64,000 nt of DNA, taken from JALYXI01 sp963716685. Lineage in GTDB: Bacteria > Acidobacteriota > Terriglobia > Bryobacterales > Bryobacteraceae. Where the stretch lies: positions 620,001 to 684,000 of the forward strand of contig CAVQTR010000006.1 of NCBI GenBank assembly GCA_963716685.1, read 5' to 3'. Shown in pieces: positions 25,758 to 34,194 of this stretch; positions within the stretch are counted from its first letter, which is position 1; each line of letters opens with the position of its first letter. The notes below the pieces were generated by a model, which made no database searches, was not told the origin of the DNA, and saw nothing but the letters and a program-made list of their open reading frames with translations. Position numbers and translations under genes: made by a program.

Positions 25758-26921
25758 CTAGACCTGGCGAAGGGCTACCAGGATTTCCTTTTTCGCGGCG
25801 GAGCGCGCGGGGAAAAAGCCTCCGACCGCGCCAAGCAGCATAGCAAACAAGATACCCGCAAGCATGATTTCGGGGCTCACGCGCAAACTGAAAGACGTTT
25901 CGCTGAACGTGCTGAAATTGCCGATGCCGGTGGTGAATCCGTTCAGCGGCAACACCAGCAAGCAGCCCAGAATGCCACCCAGTCCGGCCAGCAGGACTGA
26001 TTCCGCAAAGAAGCTGAACAGGATGCTGCCCTGGGAAAAGCCGAGCACACGCAGCGTGCCGATTTCCTTCGATCTTCGCGCAACCGCCGCATACATGGTG
26101 TTGGTGGCGGCGAAGCTGCTGCCCACCGCCATAATGATTGAAATGAACGTACCGAGGAACTGGATGGGGACAGCCGAAGACGTTTGCTTCTCGTAATAGG
26201 CGGTTTCAATCAGGGGATCGACATTGAGGCGTTGATCGGCGGCCAGATTCTTCACCAGAGCATCGGCAGCCACTTCGTCTGTGGCACGCAGCAGCGCGGA
26301 ACTGAGGTTTTCGGTGCGGTCAAAATCGGTCGAGACCTGATTGAGGTCGGCGAAGATCTCGCTGTTCGTGGCGCTCTGGCCCGCGGACATGATTCCCACC
26401 ACTTCCCATTCACCACGGCCGAAGCGAATCCTGTTGCCCATGCGCGCCGCCGGGAAGCGCTTCGAGATCGATTCGCCCACCACAATTTCCCTCCGTCCGG
26501 GAGTAAACCATCGGCCTGTTACCAGCTTCAGATCGCGCATCTGGATTCCCATGGGCGTGATGCCGCGCAGATTGACGTTGGTGCCGTCCGGCGCATCGAC
26601 GCTCGCCAGATTGATGACCGTGATCATTTCCAGCGATGCCATGGGATTGCCGGATTTATCACGCGCGATGCCCGGCTTGAACTTGATGTCCTGAAACATT
26701 TGCCGGGAGACGACGCTGGTTAATTCGGCGGTCGAGCCCTTCCGCAGAACGATCACCTGCAGCGGACTTCCGGTGGCTTGCAGCGCCGTCTTCAGGCCGT
26801 TTACCAGGGAAAGCATCGCCAGCAGCACCGCCACCGTAAGCGCAATGCCGAGTGCGGCCATCAGCGTGGTGGTCTTCCGAACCACCAGATTGCGCAGGTT
26901 GTAGGAAAGGGGAACGGCCAT
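25758..26921 (-). CDS. FtsX/MacB-type ABC permease
   Basis: 387 residues. Four membrane segments: one at the N-terminus (TLMAALGIALTVAVLLAMLS) and three at the C-terminus, around a large periplasmic MacB_PCD-like domain (residues about 55-255). I use the ATG at 26921, one base after the stop of the frameshifted upstream permease frame (TAA-C-ATG). The frame open to 27035 would add 38 residues with no homology. Probably pairs with the neighbouring permease as a heterodimer. Confidence 0.92.
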   Translation of the reverse strand: MAVPLSYNLRNLVVRKTTTLMAALGIALTVAVLLAMLSLVNGLKTALQATGSPLQVIVLRKGSTAELTSVVSRQMFQDIKFKPGIARDKSGNPMASLEMITVINLASVDAPDGTNVNLRGITPMGIQMRDLKLVTGRWFTPGRREIVVGESISKRFPAARMGNRIRFGRGEWEVVGIMSAGQSATNSEIFADLNQVSTDFDRTENLSSALLRATDEVAADALVKNLAADQRLNVDPLIETAYYEKQTSSAVPIQFLGTFISIIMAVGSSFAATNTMYAAVARRSKEIGTLRVLGFSQGSILFSFFAESVLLAGLGGILGCLLVLPLNGFTTGIGNFSTFSETSFSLRVSPEIMLAGILFAMLLGAVGGFFPARSAAKKEILVALRQV

Positions 26922-26922
26922 G

Positions 26923-28081
26923 TTAATCGGTACTCTTGAGAGCTTCCAGAATGGAAATGCGCGACGCCTGGAACGCCGGAATAAAGGCGCTGACCAAGCC
27001 GATGACGCCGGCGATGGCGAGGCACAGCATGGCAACCGACGGCGTAAGTCTTAGGTAGCGCAATTGATCGAGAAAAGCAGGCATCTCCCGAACCACGCCG
27101 GTGAGCAGCGAAGCCAGAAAGATGCCGAGGGCGCCGCCAATCAGCGAAACCACCACGGCTTCGCTCAGGATGATTGCCAGGATCAGGCCGCGCGTGAAGC
27201 CTAAGCACTTTCATGACGCCCACTTCGCGGACGCGTTCACGTACTGACATCGCGATGGTATTCGCTGAGACCAGCAGCATGGTGAACATGACTGCGCCGC
27301 ACACCACCAGCAGGAACGCTTTTACATTGCCGAGGAACGAAACGAAGCTGAGCGAAAATGCGCTCTCGCTTTCGGTTTTGGTCTGGGTGGGCGAGTTATG
27401 GAATTGCTCGTCGACCGCGCTCTCGATTCGTGGAACGTCATCGGCGCTGTTTGCCAGAATGATGAACAGGCCGGCATTGCCGCGCTGGCGTTCAAGCATG
27501 CTCTGTTCCAGCGTTTCCCGGCTGAAGTAGAGCACGTCGGCGCTGTTCACGGCTTCGAAAATACCGCGCACCGTGAGTTCCAGGTTGAAGGGATAGATAT
27601 CTCCTTTCAGCGTGATTTTGTCGCCTAATTTGAAGTGCTGTTTATCGGCGACCGGTTTGCCGACGATGCACCCGGCGCGGTCGCGCAGGAACGCCGCTTT
27701 CTGGTCTTCCGGCATTTGAATTTCACTGCGCACCACGAAGATTTTGTCGGCGTCCACGGCGAAGCGCGCAAACATGTGCTCGGGCCGGTCGTCGATGTAC
27801 TGGCCGCCGAACCAGTCCTCGATCGCCACTTCGCGCACCCCGGGAACCTTTTTGATAATCGCTTCATAGGCCTGCGGCATGGGACGCGCGAGCGAGATGC
27901 TGTTACGCGTAATCAGCCGGAGCGCCTGCGACGGTGTCGGGTCTGAGAAATAGAACGCGTGATAAATGGCCAGCAGCACCCCAAGCAGGCACAGTGAGAC
28001 GCCGATGCTGAGGATCGTCAGAATCGTGCGACGCCGGTTCCGCCAGCAGTTTTTCAGTATCATCGGCAGGTGTTTCATCAC
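26923..28081 (-). pseudogene. FtsX-like ABC permease broken by a +1 frameshift
   Basis: The frame from 28081 encodes a normal permease start (one N-terminal membrane helix, a periplasmic domain, then FLLVVCGAVMFTMLLVSAN) as far as VREVGVMKVL. Past about 27203 it turns into Arg/His-rich sequence. The expected continuation GFTRGLILAII and three-helix C-terminus ending ILEALKSTD is present in another frame ending at 26923. One extra base near 27202-27204 (CTTAGGC) explains this. The stop of the restored frame lies one base before the next permease ATG, so the operon is otherwise intact. Either a recent mutation or a sequencing error. Confidence 0.88.
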
Positions 28082-28112
28082 GGTAAGTCCATTTTACGGT
28101 GAGTGTGCGCGA

Positions 28113-28556
28113 ATGCACGAGGAATTCATGCGAGAGGCTTTAAACCTGGCGCGAATGGCTGCTAATGCTGACGAAGTGCCCGTGGGCGCCGTTGTCGTGA
28201 TGAACGGCATGATTGTGGGCCGGGGGCGCAATACGCCAGTGCTATCAGGCGATCCTACGGCCCACGCGGAGATTGCCGCAATCCGCGAGGCGGCGCGGGA
28301 AACCGGCAATTACCGGCTGACCGGCGCCGATCTGTACTGTACTCTGGAGCCGTGCCCCATGTGCGCGGGCGCTCTGGTAGCGGCCAGAATCCAGCGGCTG
28401 ATTTTCGGCGCGCGGGACTTGCGCTACGGCGGTGTTCGGAGCAAATTCCGCATCGCTGATTCCGAGCTTCTAAATCACCGGGTTGAAATAGTGGAGGCGG
28501 TTCTGGCGCCTGAGTGCAGTGAACTGCTGCGGTCGTTTTTCGAATCGCGAAGGTAG
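28113..28556 (+). CDS. tadA: tRNA-specific adenosine deaminase TadA
   Basis: 147 residues. Zinc and catalytic sites appear as HAEIAAI near 58 and PCPMCAGAL near 88, typical of TadA, which converts A34 of tRNA-Arg(ACG) to inosine. Start at ATG 28113 (MHEEFMREALNLAR). Upstream in-frame codons are antisense to the permease gene. Divergent from the efflux operon with a 31-bp gap, and convergent with the SIS gene. Confidence 0.93.
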   Translation: MHEEFMREALNLARMAANADEVPVGAVVVMNGMIVGRGRNTPVLSGDPTAHAEIAAIREAARETGNYRLTGADLYCTLEPCPMCAGALVAARIQRLIFGARDLRYGGVRSKFRIADSELLNHRVEIVEAVLAPECSELLRSFFESRR

Positions 28557-28559
28557 TGG

Positions 28560-29609
28560 CTAAATCGTTTGGGTTACTTTGCTCAGGGTGCGAGGACTGT
28601 CCGGATCAAGGCCTTTCTCCACCGCCAGCGCCGCCGCGAACAGCTGTGCGGGAACGATGTAAGGGATCGGCGTAAACAACTCGGGAATGCGGACGGGAAT
28701 CACGATTGCGCGGCCGGCCGCTCCCGGCGCGTCCCGATTCAAACGATCGGTAACCACAAGCGTTTCGGCTTCGAAATGGTGCAGCTTCTGCAGCATTTCC
28801 TGCATGGCGTGCCAGGTCACACCCGAGGGAGCAAACAGAAACAGCGGGAAGCCTTTTTCCACCAGGGCGATGGGTCCGTGAAGGAAATCGGCAGATGAGA
28901 AGCGCTCGGCCACCACGTAGCAGGTCTCCATCAGCTTAAGCGCGAATTCAAAGGCATTCGCGTAGTTCAAACCTCGTCCCACCACCACCGCCTGCTCCAT
29001 AAAGCGATACCGCTGCGCGAGCGATTCCACAGCCGGCGCAAGGCGGAGCGCAGCTTCGGCCATAGCGGGTATACGTTCCAGATCGGCAACGCGAAACGGA
29101 GCGCCCAACGCATGCGCGATGAGATAAATCGCCATCATCTGACCGGTGTAGGTTTTTGTGGCAGCCACACTTCGCTCTTTTCCGGCTCGTACCAGGAGAA
29201 CATGCGCGGCCAGCGAAGCGAGGGAACTGCGAGCCTCATTCGTGATTCCGATGGTTACGGCGCCCTGCGCGCGAGCCTGCTCCAGAACAATGTTGATGTC
29301 GGTGGATTCGCCGGATTGGGAAATCGCGATCACCAGCGCGTCGCGGTAATCCACTTTTGCTTCGTAGATGGTAAAAATGGACGGCGCGGCAAGCGAGACC
29401 GGAATGCCTGTTGAGATTTCGATCAGATAACGGCCGAACTGCGCGGCGTTGTCCGACGTTCCTCGGGCAACCAGAACGATGAAACGAGGCCGCGTGCGGG
29501 CAAACAGCGCCTTCAATCGCGCGGCGGCGCGGAGTTCTGTCCGCAGCGTTCGGGCCAGAGCCGCAGGCTGCTCGCAGATCTCCTGATACATGCGCGATTT
29601 CAGAGGCAT
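28560..29609 (-). CDS. SIS-domain sugar-phosphate isomerase/deaminase (NagB-II-like)
   Basis: 349 residues with two SIS modules: VARGTSDNAAQFGRY and AISQSGESTDINIV in the first, ERFSSADFLHGPIALV in the second, and a C-terminal Lys-containing tail. There is no glutaminase domain, so it resembles the isomerase half of GlmS or the NagB-II glucosamine-6-phosphate deaminases. It likely handles phosphorylated amino sugars in the cytoplasm. ATG at 29609 is chosen with GAGGGC in front. The TTG at 29618 is an alternative. Confidence 0.87.
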   Translation of the reverse strand: MPLKSRMYQEICEQPAALARTLRTELRAAARLKALFARTRPRFIVLVARGTSDNAAQFGRYLIEISTGIPVSLAAPSIFTIYEAKVDYRDALVIAISQSGESTDINIVLEQARAQGAVTIGITNEARSSLASLAAHVLLVRAGKERSVAATKTYTGQMMAIYLIAHALGAPFRVADLERIPAMAEAALRLAPAVESLAQRYRFMEQAVVVGRGLNYANAFEFALKLMETCYVVAERFSSADFLHGPIALVEKGFPLFLFAPSGVTWHAMQEMLQKLHHFEAETLVVTDRLNRDAPGAAGRAIVIPVRIPELFTPIPYIVPAQLFAAALAVEKGLDPDSPRTLSKVTQTI

Positions 29610-29614
29610 CGCCC

Positions 29615-30079
29615 TCAATAGTAGCGGCTGAGCACAATCACTTCACCCACATGCCGCTGCGTGTGCTCTGCCATGTGAATTACCAGGCCGATCGCAGTGG
29701 TACGGATGCGCTCGCGGCCGACATAGCGCGGGGCGGCGAAGTCCGTTACGCGGCGGATCACGTCACCGGTTCGAGCAATAGCGCGCTTCACGTCAGCAAG
29801 GAGCTGGTCGCGGCCGGGCCCGGGCTGCTTCTCGGCAGCCAAGGCGGCGAGCTGCGCTTCGGAAAGGGCGCGGTCTTCCAGATATGTTGTCAGGCGATCC
29901 AGGCTTCCCGAAATGTGGCGAAGATGGAACCCCACGGAAGGTTCCCGCCAGATCTGTTCATCGGAAAGGCCCACGGTGAACCGCTCCAGATCTTCTTCGG
30001 CCTGCTGCAGAGCGAACAGCACCGCGGCGATAGCGGGATCCACATCCAGTTGAATCTCCCGCAGCCAGGGTTCTCTCAC
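29615..30079 (-). CDS. DinB_2-like protein
   Basis: 154 residues. A four-helix bundle with His near residue 52-55 (FHLRHISGS) and HMAEHTQRHVGE at the C-terminus gives a plausible three-His metal site. GTG start overlaps the S9-like hydrolase stop by 4 bp, so both are co-translated. Distinct in sequence from the first DinB protein in the window. Function unknown, possibly thiol-related. Confidence 0.85.
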   Translation of the reverse strand: MREPWLREIQLDVDPAIAAVLFALQQAEEDLERFTVGLSDEQIWREPSVGFHLRHISGSLDRLTTYLEDRALSEAQLAALAAEKQPGPGRDQLLADVKRAIARTGDVIRRVTDFAAPRYVGRERIRTTAIGLVIHMAEHTQRHVGEVIVLSRYY

Positions 30080-31113
30080 GGCTTCAGGTAGCCGCGCAGA
30101 TAAGCCCAGATTTCCGCGCGGGAATCGCGCGCCAGCTTCGTGTCCAGGCGATTGAAGTAGTGCCCACCGGGCGCGTCGTCGTAAATCCTGTAATCGAACT
30201 TCTTTCCCTCGGCTTTCAGGGAATCGATCATGTGCTTCACTTCGAGCACGTTGACGTCTTCATCGTTTGAATTGCCGTGAATCAGCAGAGGTGTCTTCAG
30301 CTCGGCCGCATGCGAGTAAGGGGACCGTTTTACGTACTCATTCACGTTCTCGCTGGCATCTTTGCCGAGCATATCCGAATAGATCCGGCGGTACGCGTCG
30401 GTTTTATAGCCCATCCGAGCAACCAGGTCGCTCACGGGCACGCCCGCGTAGGCGCACGCGTAAGAGTCGGGATACTGGAAGATGTTCATCAACGTAATGA
30501 ACCCGCCATGGCTCCAGCCAATAATTCCGACACGTTTCGAATCGAGAAATGAATAGCGCTGAAGAACCCACTGGCGCGCGGCGAAGACGTCGTCCACTTC
30601 ATGACCGCCGTAATCGATGGCGTTGGAGTATTGCGCGCCGTAACCCGTGCTCCCGCGATACTCAGGCGCAACCACGGTATAGCCCTGTTCGATCAGCTCA
30701 CGCACAACGTGCGCGCAGTTTGCGCGTCCGCCCGTCATGAAGTTGCTGTGCACGCCTTCGTGAACGAATACGATCAGCGGGTGGGGTTTCGACCGATCCA
30801 GGTTTTTCGGAATCAGCGTGTATCCATAAAGGATCATCGGATTGCCGGCGCCCTGCGCGGTAGGATTGCGTTCGCGCGCCGGCGGCGCGCCCGTATAGGA
30901 AAACTTGTCAACCTCGGCGACATCGCCCAGTTCGAGCCGCCACATCACGTCGTCAATGGCTTTCAGGACCGTATCGCTCGAGCCGCCATTTGCTCCCAGT
31001 CCGGGCTGCGCGGCCGCCGGCGTCCCTTGCCCCTGGCGAGCGGGTGTCTGAGCGAAGCTCATCACGCATAGGCAGAACAACGAAACGAAAAGATTCGCGA
31101 GCGCTCGGATCAT
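30076..31113 (-). CDS. Secreted S9-like alpha/beta-hydrolase
   Basis: 345 residues. A signal peptide (FVSLFCLCVMSFAQT) sends it across the membrane. The nucleophile elbow GWSHGG near 200, a downstream Asp in the NSNDEDV region and His in PGGHYF near 322 form the triad of S9 prolyl-oligopeptidase-like enzymes. YRGSTGYG is also typical of this family. There is no beta-propeller domain, so it is a short form and may be an esterase rather than a peptidase. It heads a two-gene unit with the DinB gene. Confidence 0.87.
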   Translation of the reverse strand: MIRALANLFVSLFCLCVMSFAQTPARQGQGTPAAAQPGLGANGGSSDTVLKAIDDVMWRLELGDVAEVDKFSYTGAPPARERNPTAQGAGNPMILYGYTLIPKNLDRSKPHPLIVFVHEGVHSNFMTGGRANCAHVVRELIEQGYTVVAPEYRGSTGYGAQYSNAIDYGGHEVDDVFAARQWVLQRYSFLDSKRVGIIGWSHGGFITLMNIFQYPDSYACAYAGVPVSDLVARMGYKTDAYRRIYSDMLGKDASENVNEYVKRSPYSHAAELKTPLLIHGNSNDEDVNVLEVKHMIDSLKAEGKKFDYRIYDDAPGGHYFNRLDTKLARDSRAEIWAYLRGYLKP

Positions 31114-31132
31114 GGATGGCCCAGTTTAGCAA

Positions 31133-32827
31133 CTACAAAGGCACATACGGCTTGATCTCTGTGCCAACACGCAGTTGGTGAATCACCTTCTCCGACCCTG
31201 GAGTGTTCAGCAGGCGCGGTCTCATCAGGATCAGGAGTTCGGAATCATCGATTTCCTTCCTGCGCTGCGAGAAAATGCGGCCCAGCAGCGGGATTTGCGA
31301 GATGCCGACGGTTCCATTGAGAGTGTGCGATTTGGTATTCGAAACGAGGCCGGCCACCACACCCCACTCGTCGTTATGCAGCCGGACGCCTGCGGCCAGC
31401 TTGCGCGTGGAAATCACCGGATTGCCGTTTACCGCCTGCCCGGTCAGCAGCTTAAAGTCGCTTTCTACGTCCAGCGTTACCTCTTCCATCCCGTGTACAT
31501 GAGGCGTTACCTTCAAGTTGATCCCAAGATCCTCATAGCGAAACGAAGAGGCGGGTACAGCCGACGCCTGCACCGAGGTTCCCACCGAGAAACTGCCGGT
31601 CAGAATGGGGTACCTGGTGCCCAGGTGGAAGGTAGCGGCCTGAGCGTCCGATGCGCGAATTTCCGTGGTCAGCATGTTGCGCCCGTTTGACTGCGTGTAG
31701 TTGGCCAGGGCCTGTGCCTCGCCCAAGCTGATGCTGAACATGGAAAGGCTGGTTGGGAAAAGACCGTGCAGGATGTTCTGCATCACCGTTCCGCCGGTTT
31801 GGGTTGCGATGGCGACAAAATCGTACGACCGCGAGCCAAAGGGGAAAGGATTTAGGGTGCTTGCGGGAAGGCTGCCTGTGGTGGTTGTGCCGGTGACGCT
31901 GTTCGTCAGACCGGTGACGCTGTTCGTCAGACCGGTGAACGCCACGTTAAACATGCTCGGAAGCGTAGCGCCCAGGTTGGTGATATCGCTTCTCGTGATT
32001 TCCATCAGCCGCAGATCGACGACCACCTGCGGCCGGTAGGAGAGCAGTTCCTCAAACAACGCGCGAGCCGGAACCACCCGGGAAACCCGGTCTCGCATCA
32101 GGATCTGGTTACTCTTGGTATCCCATCCGATCTTTTGGATATCCATCACTTGGCGCACGGCCTGAGCAAGCTCGATCAGTTCGGGCGAGGCCATCGCCTG
32201 GGGAATCGGCACGCTTACAGTGATAGTCTGCTCCAGATCAGCTCGTTTGGCGGGGATATCTTTGGCTGCCAGAAACAGCCGGGGGGAAATAGGCGTGACG
32301 AACGAATTGGTGGCAGCTTCGAGCGCGTGCAGGGCCTCGCGATAATCCGCATCGTCCATATGAAAGCGCATCAGGCGGCCCTGTTCGAAATCGCTGTCGA
32401 AGATTGCCTCGAGACCGTAAAGCTGGGCCAACTGCTGAAACAGCCCCTTGTAATCTCCTTGCAGATCCAGATTCAGGCGCCCGGGTTTGGCGTGGAGTTC
32501 CGGCGGAGGCTGAGGTTCTCCGGGTTTAAAGTCGTCGAAAACAGCTGCGGGGTTGGGAGCTTCCTCCATTTTGGGTCCATCGGCCAGGACGAGATCCGCT
32601 GGCAGTACGTGAGACAGAATATTGGCGCGAGTCTCCAATTCCGCGGCCTTTCCGCGGTAAAACCGGTTCTTCGGAGCGAGCGTGGAAGCTTCCGAATACA
32701 ACAGATACGCGTCGGAGAAACGCTTCGCCTTCTCCGCGGCTTGCGCTCGTTTGGCGATATGGGAAGCTTCGGAGCCGAAAGCGGCGTTTGCTGCCATCAA
32801 CGCCAGGCAGGCGAGGCAAACCTTCAC
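31133..32827 (-). CDS. Orphan secretin (GspD/PilQ family)
   Basis: 564 residues. Signal peptide, an alpha-helical TPR-like start, an N-domain, then the secretin core with QVVVDLRLMEI, the GTRYPIL block, EDLGINLKVTPHVHG and IPLLGRIFSQRRKEIDDSELLILMRPRL. The core builds outer-membrane rings for type II secretion or type IV pili. No other secretion or pilus gene is beside it. A 21-bp exact duplication (31890-31931) encodes a repeated SVTGLTN stretch. Divergent from mscS. It may belong to a system encoded elsewhere. Confidence 0.87.
   Translation of the reverse strand: MKVCLACLALMAANAAFGSEASHIAKRAQAAEKAKRFSDAYLLYSEASTLAPKNRFYRGKAAELETRANILSHVLPADLVLADGPKMEEAPNPAAVFDDFKPGEPQPPPELHAKPGRLNLDLQGDYKGLFQQLAQLYGLEAIFDSDFEQGRLMRFHMDDADYREALHALEAATNSFVTPISPRLFLAAKDIPAKRADLEQTITVSVPIPQAMASPELIELAQAVRQVMDIQKIGWDTKSNQILMRDRVSRVVPARALFEELLSYRPQVVVDLRLMEITRSDITNLGATLPSMFNVAFTGLTNSVTGLTNSVTGTTTTGSLPASTLNPFPFGSRSYDFVAIATQTGGTVMQNILHGLFPTSLSMFSISLGEAQALANYTQSNGRNMLTTEIRASDAQAATFHLGTRYPILTGSFSVGTSVQASAVPASSFRYEDLGINLKVTPHVHGMEEVTLDVESDFKLLTGQAVNGNPVISTRKLAAGVRLHNDEWGVVAGLVSNTKSHTLNGTVGISQIPLLGRIFSQRRKEIDDSELLILMRPRLLNTPGSEKVIHQLRVGTEIKPYVPL
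31890..31931 (-). repeat. 21-bp tandem duplication in the secretin gene
   Basis: Two exact copies of CCGGTGACGCTGTTCGTCAG plus A, adding seven residues in frame, with a third partial copy (CCGGTGA). Looks like replication slippage. Confidence 0.85.
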
Positions 32828-32874
32828 ATACAGGCTGACGCTGGACCAGCGGCAAGCGTGTAGATAATCGAAAG

Positions 32875-33951
32875 ATGGATCGGATCTGGCATTTCCTGGT
32901 GCACGAATGGTGGAAATGGGTAGCCCCGCTTGTCATCTTTATTGTTTGCCTCGTGCTCGGGTTTGTGGTGCGAAGCATTCTGTTCCGCGCCGTGAAGCGG
33001 GCCAACAGCCAGATCAAGGACATCCTGATTCAGTCCTTACGCGGGCCCATCATCATCTGGGCCGTGATTTTGGGCGCGGATCAGGCGACGCGGAACTCCA
33101 CCGCGCCACAGCGCTACGTTCAGCAGATCCATGTTGTGTTGCTCGCGTTGTGGATTGTGTCACTTACGATCATGGCGGCCGAGTTCATCGGCAACCTCGT
33201 GCGCTTCTATGGCGGCCGTGTGACCGGGGCGGCCGGGCGGTCAGCCACGCTGACTCGAAACGTGGCGCAACTGGTGGTTTCCGCCATCGGACTGCTGATT
33301 CTGCTCAACCACATGGGTGTGGATATTCGTCCGCTGCTCACGGCTTTGGGCGTCGGCGGCCTCGCGGTCGCACTGGCGTTGCAGGACACACTCTCGAACT
33401 TGTTTGCCGGGTTTTACATCAGTCTTGCCGGGCAACTGCACATTGGCGACTACGTGAAATTGAATAGCGGCGAGGAAGGCTATGTGGAAGACATCACATG
33501 GCGCAGCACCACTTTGCGTGCCCTCGGCGGCAACCTGATCTTCGTCCCGAACAGCAAGCTGGGGCAGGCTATTTTTACGAATTACAATCTGCCTAATCCG
33601 AAAATGGGCGCGAGCATCAACCTGCGGCTCCCTTACGATTGCGATCTGGACCGCGTCGAGCAGGTGTTGCTGGACGAAATGCGCTCGGCGATCAACCAAG
33701 TGAAGGGATTTGCCGAGGGAACTGCGCCTTCGGTTACTTTGATTCCGGGTTTTGGCGATTCCTGTCTTGTGCTCTCGCTCAACTACGAAGTTGCCGAGTT
33801 CGTGGACCAGTATGGGGTTCAGAGTGATTTGCGGCGGCGGATCTGGAAGAGGTTCCGTCAGGACGGAATCGCGATGGCGCTTCCGGCTCAGGTTGTGGTG
33901 ATGGCCGGGGAGACGCAGGTTAAGCAAGCAGTTGAAAGCCGGGAGGGTTAG
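32875..33951 (+). CDS. MscS-family mechanosensitive channel
   Basis: 358 residues. Four hydrophobic segments (VAPLVIFIVCLVLGFVV, PIIIWAVILGA, VVLLALWIVSLTIMAAEFI, VAQLVVSAIGLLILLN) precede the pore helix LLTALGVGGLAVALALQDTLSNLFAG and the beta domain GDYVKL..GEEGYVEDITWRST. Gly/Ala-rich packing of the pore helix is as in MscS. Predicted inner-membrane osmotic release valve. Its end overlaps a convergent flagellar-cluster gene by 32 bp. Confidence 0.93.
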   Translation: MDRIWHFLVHEWWKWVAPLVIFIVCLVLGFVVRSILFRAVKRANSQIKDILIQSLRGPIIIWAVILGADQATRNSTAPQRYVQQIHVVLLALWIVSLTIMAAEFIGNLVRFYGGRVTGAAGRSATLTRNVAQLVVSAIGLLILLNHMGVDIRPLLTALGVGGLAVALALQDTLSNLFAGFYISLAGQLHIGDYVKLNSGEEGYVEDITWRSTTLRALGGNLIFVPNSKLGQAIFTNYNLPNPKMGASINLRLPYDCDLDRVEQVLLDEMRSAINQVKGFAEGTAPSVTLIPGFGDSCLVLSLNYEVAEFVDQYGVQSDLRRRIWKRFRQDGIAMALPAQVVVMAGETQVKQAVESREG

Positions 33952-34189
33952 AGTTGCCTGACGGGGAGTAATGCTGATCCCGCGCCAGTGCGCGAAGGGC
34001 TTCCGCGGCCTGCGCACGGTAAGCCGCGGCAACTGTCCGCGATTCCCAGATCAGCGCGGCCGTGGCGCGCATCTCGCTTTCGGAGGCCGGCAGTGACATC
34101 ATTTCGCGCAGCCGGTTAGCTGCGTGTCCGGCACCTTCAAGGTCACCGGAACGAAGCGACGCGAGCAGGGCCTCTGCTGTCTGTTTCAT
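33920..34189 (-). CDS. Small protein downstream of fliD, possible filament chaperone
   Basis: 89 residues, largely helical (EALLASLRSGDLEGAGHAANRLREMM, shown in two parts), starting 5 bp after fliD. In many genomes this position is held by fliS or fliT, small chaperones for flagellin or the cap protein. Sequence alone does not show either family, so the role is inference from position. The end overlaps the MscS gene. Confidence 0.6.
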   Translation of the reverse strand: MKQTAEALLASLRSGDLEGAGHAANRLREMMSLPASESEMRATAALIWESRTVAAAYRAQAAEALRALARDQHYSPSGNSNPPGFQLLA

Positions 34190-34194
34190 CGGCG

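Noticed and set aside
31890..31931. CRISPR-like repeat
   Set aside because: Only two direct copies without spacers, inside a coding gene. It is a tandem duplication.
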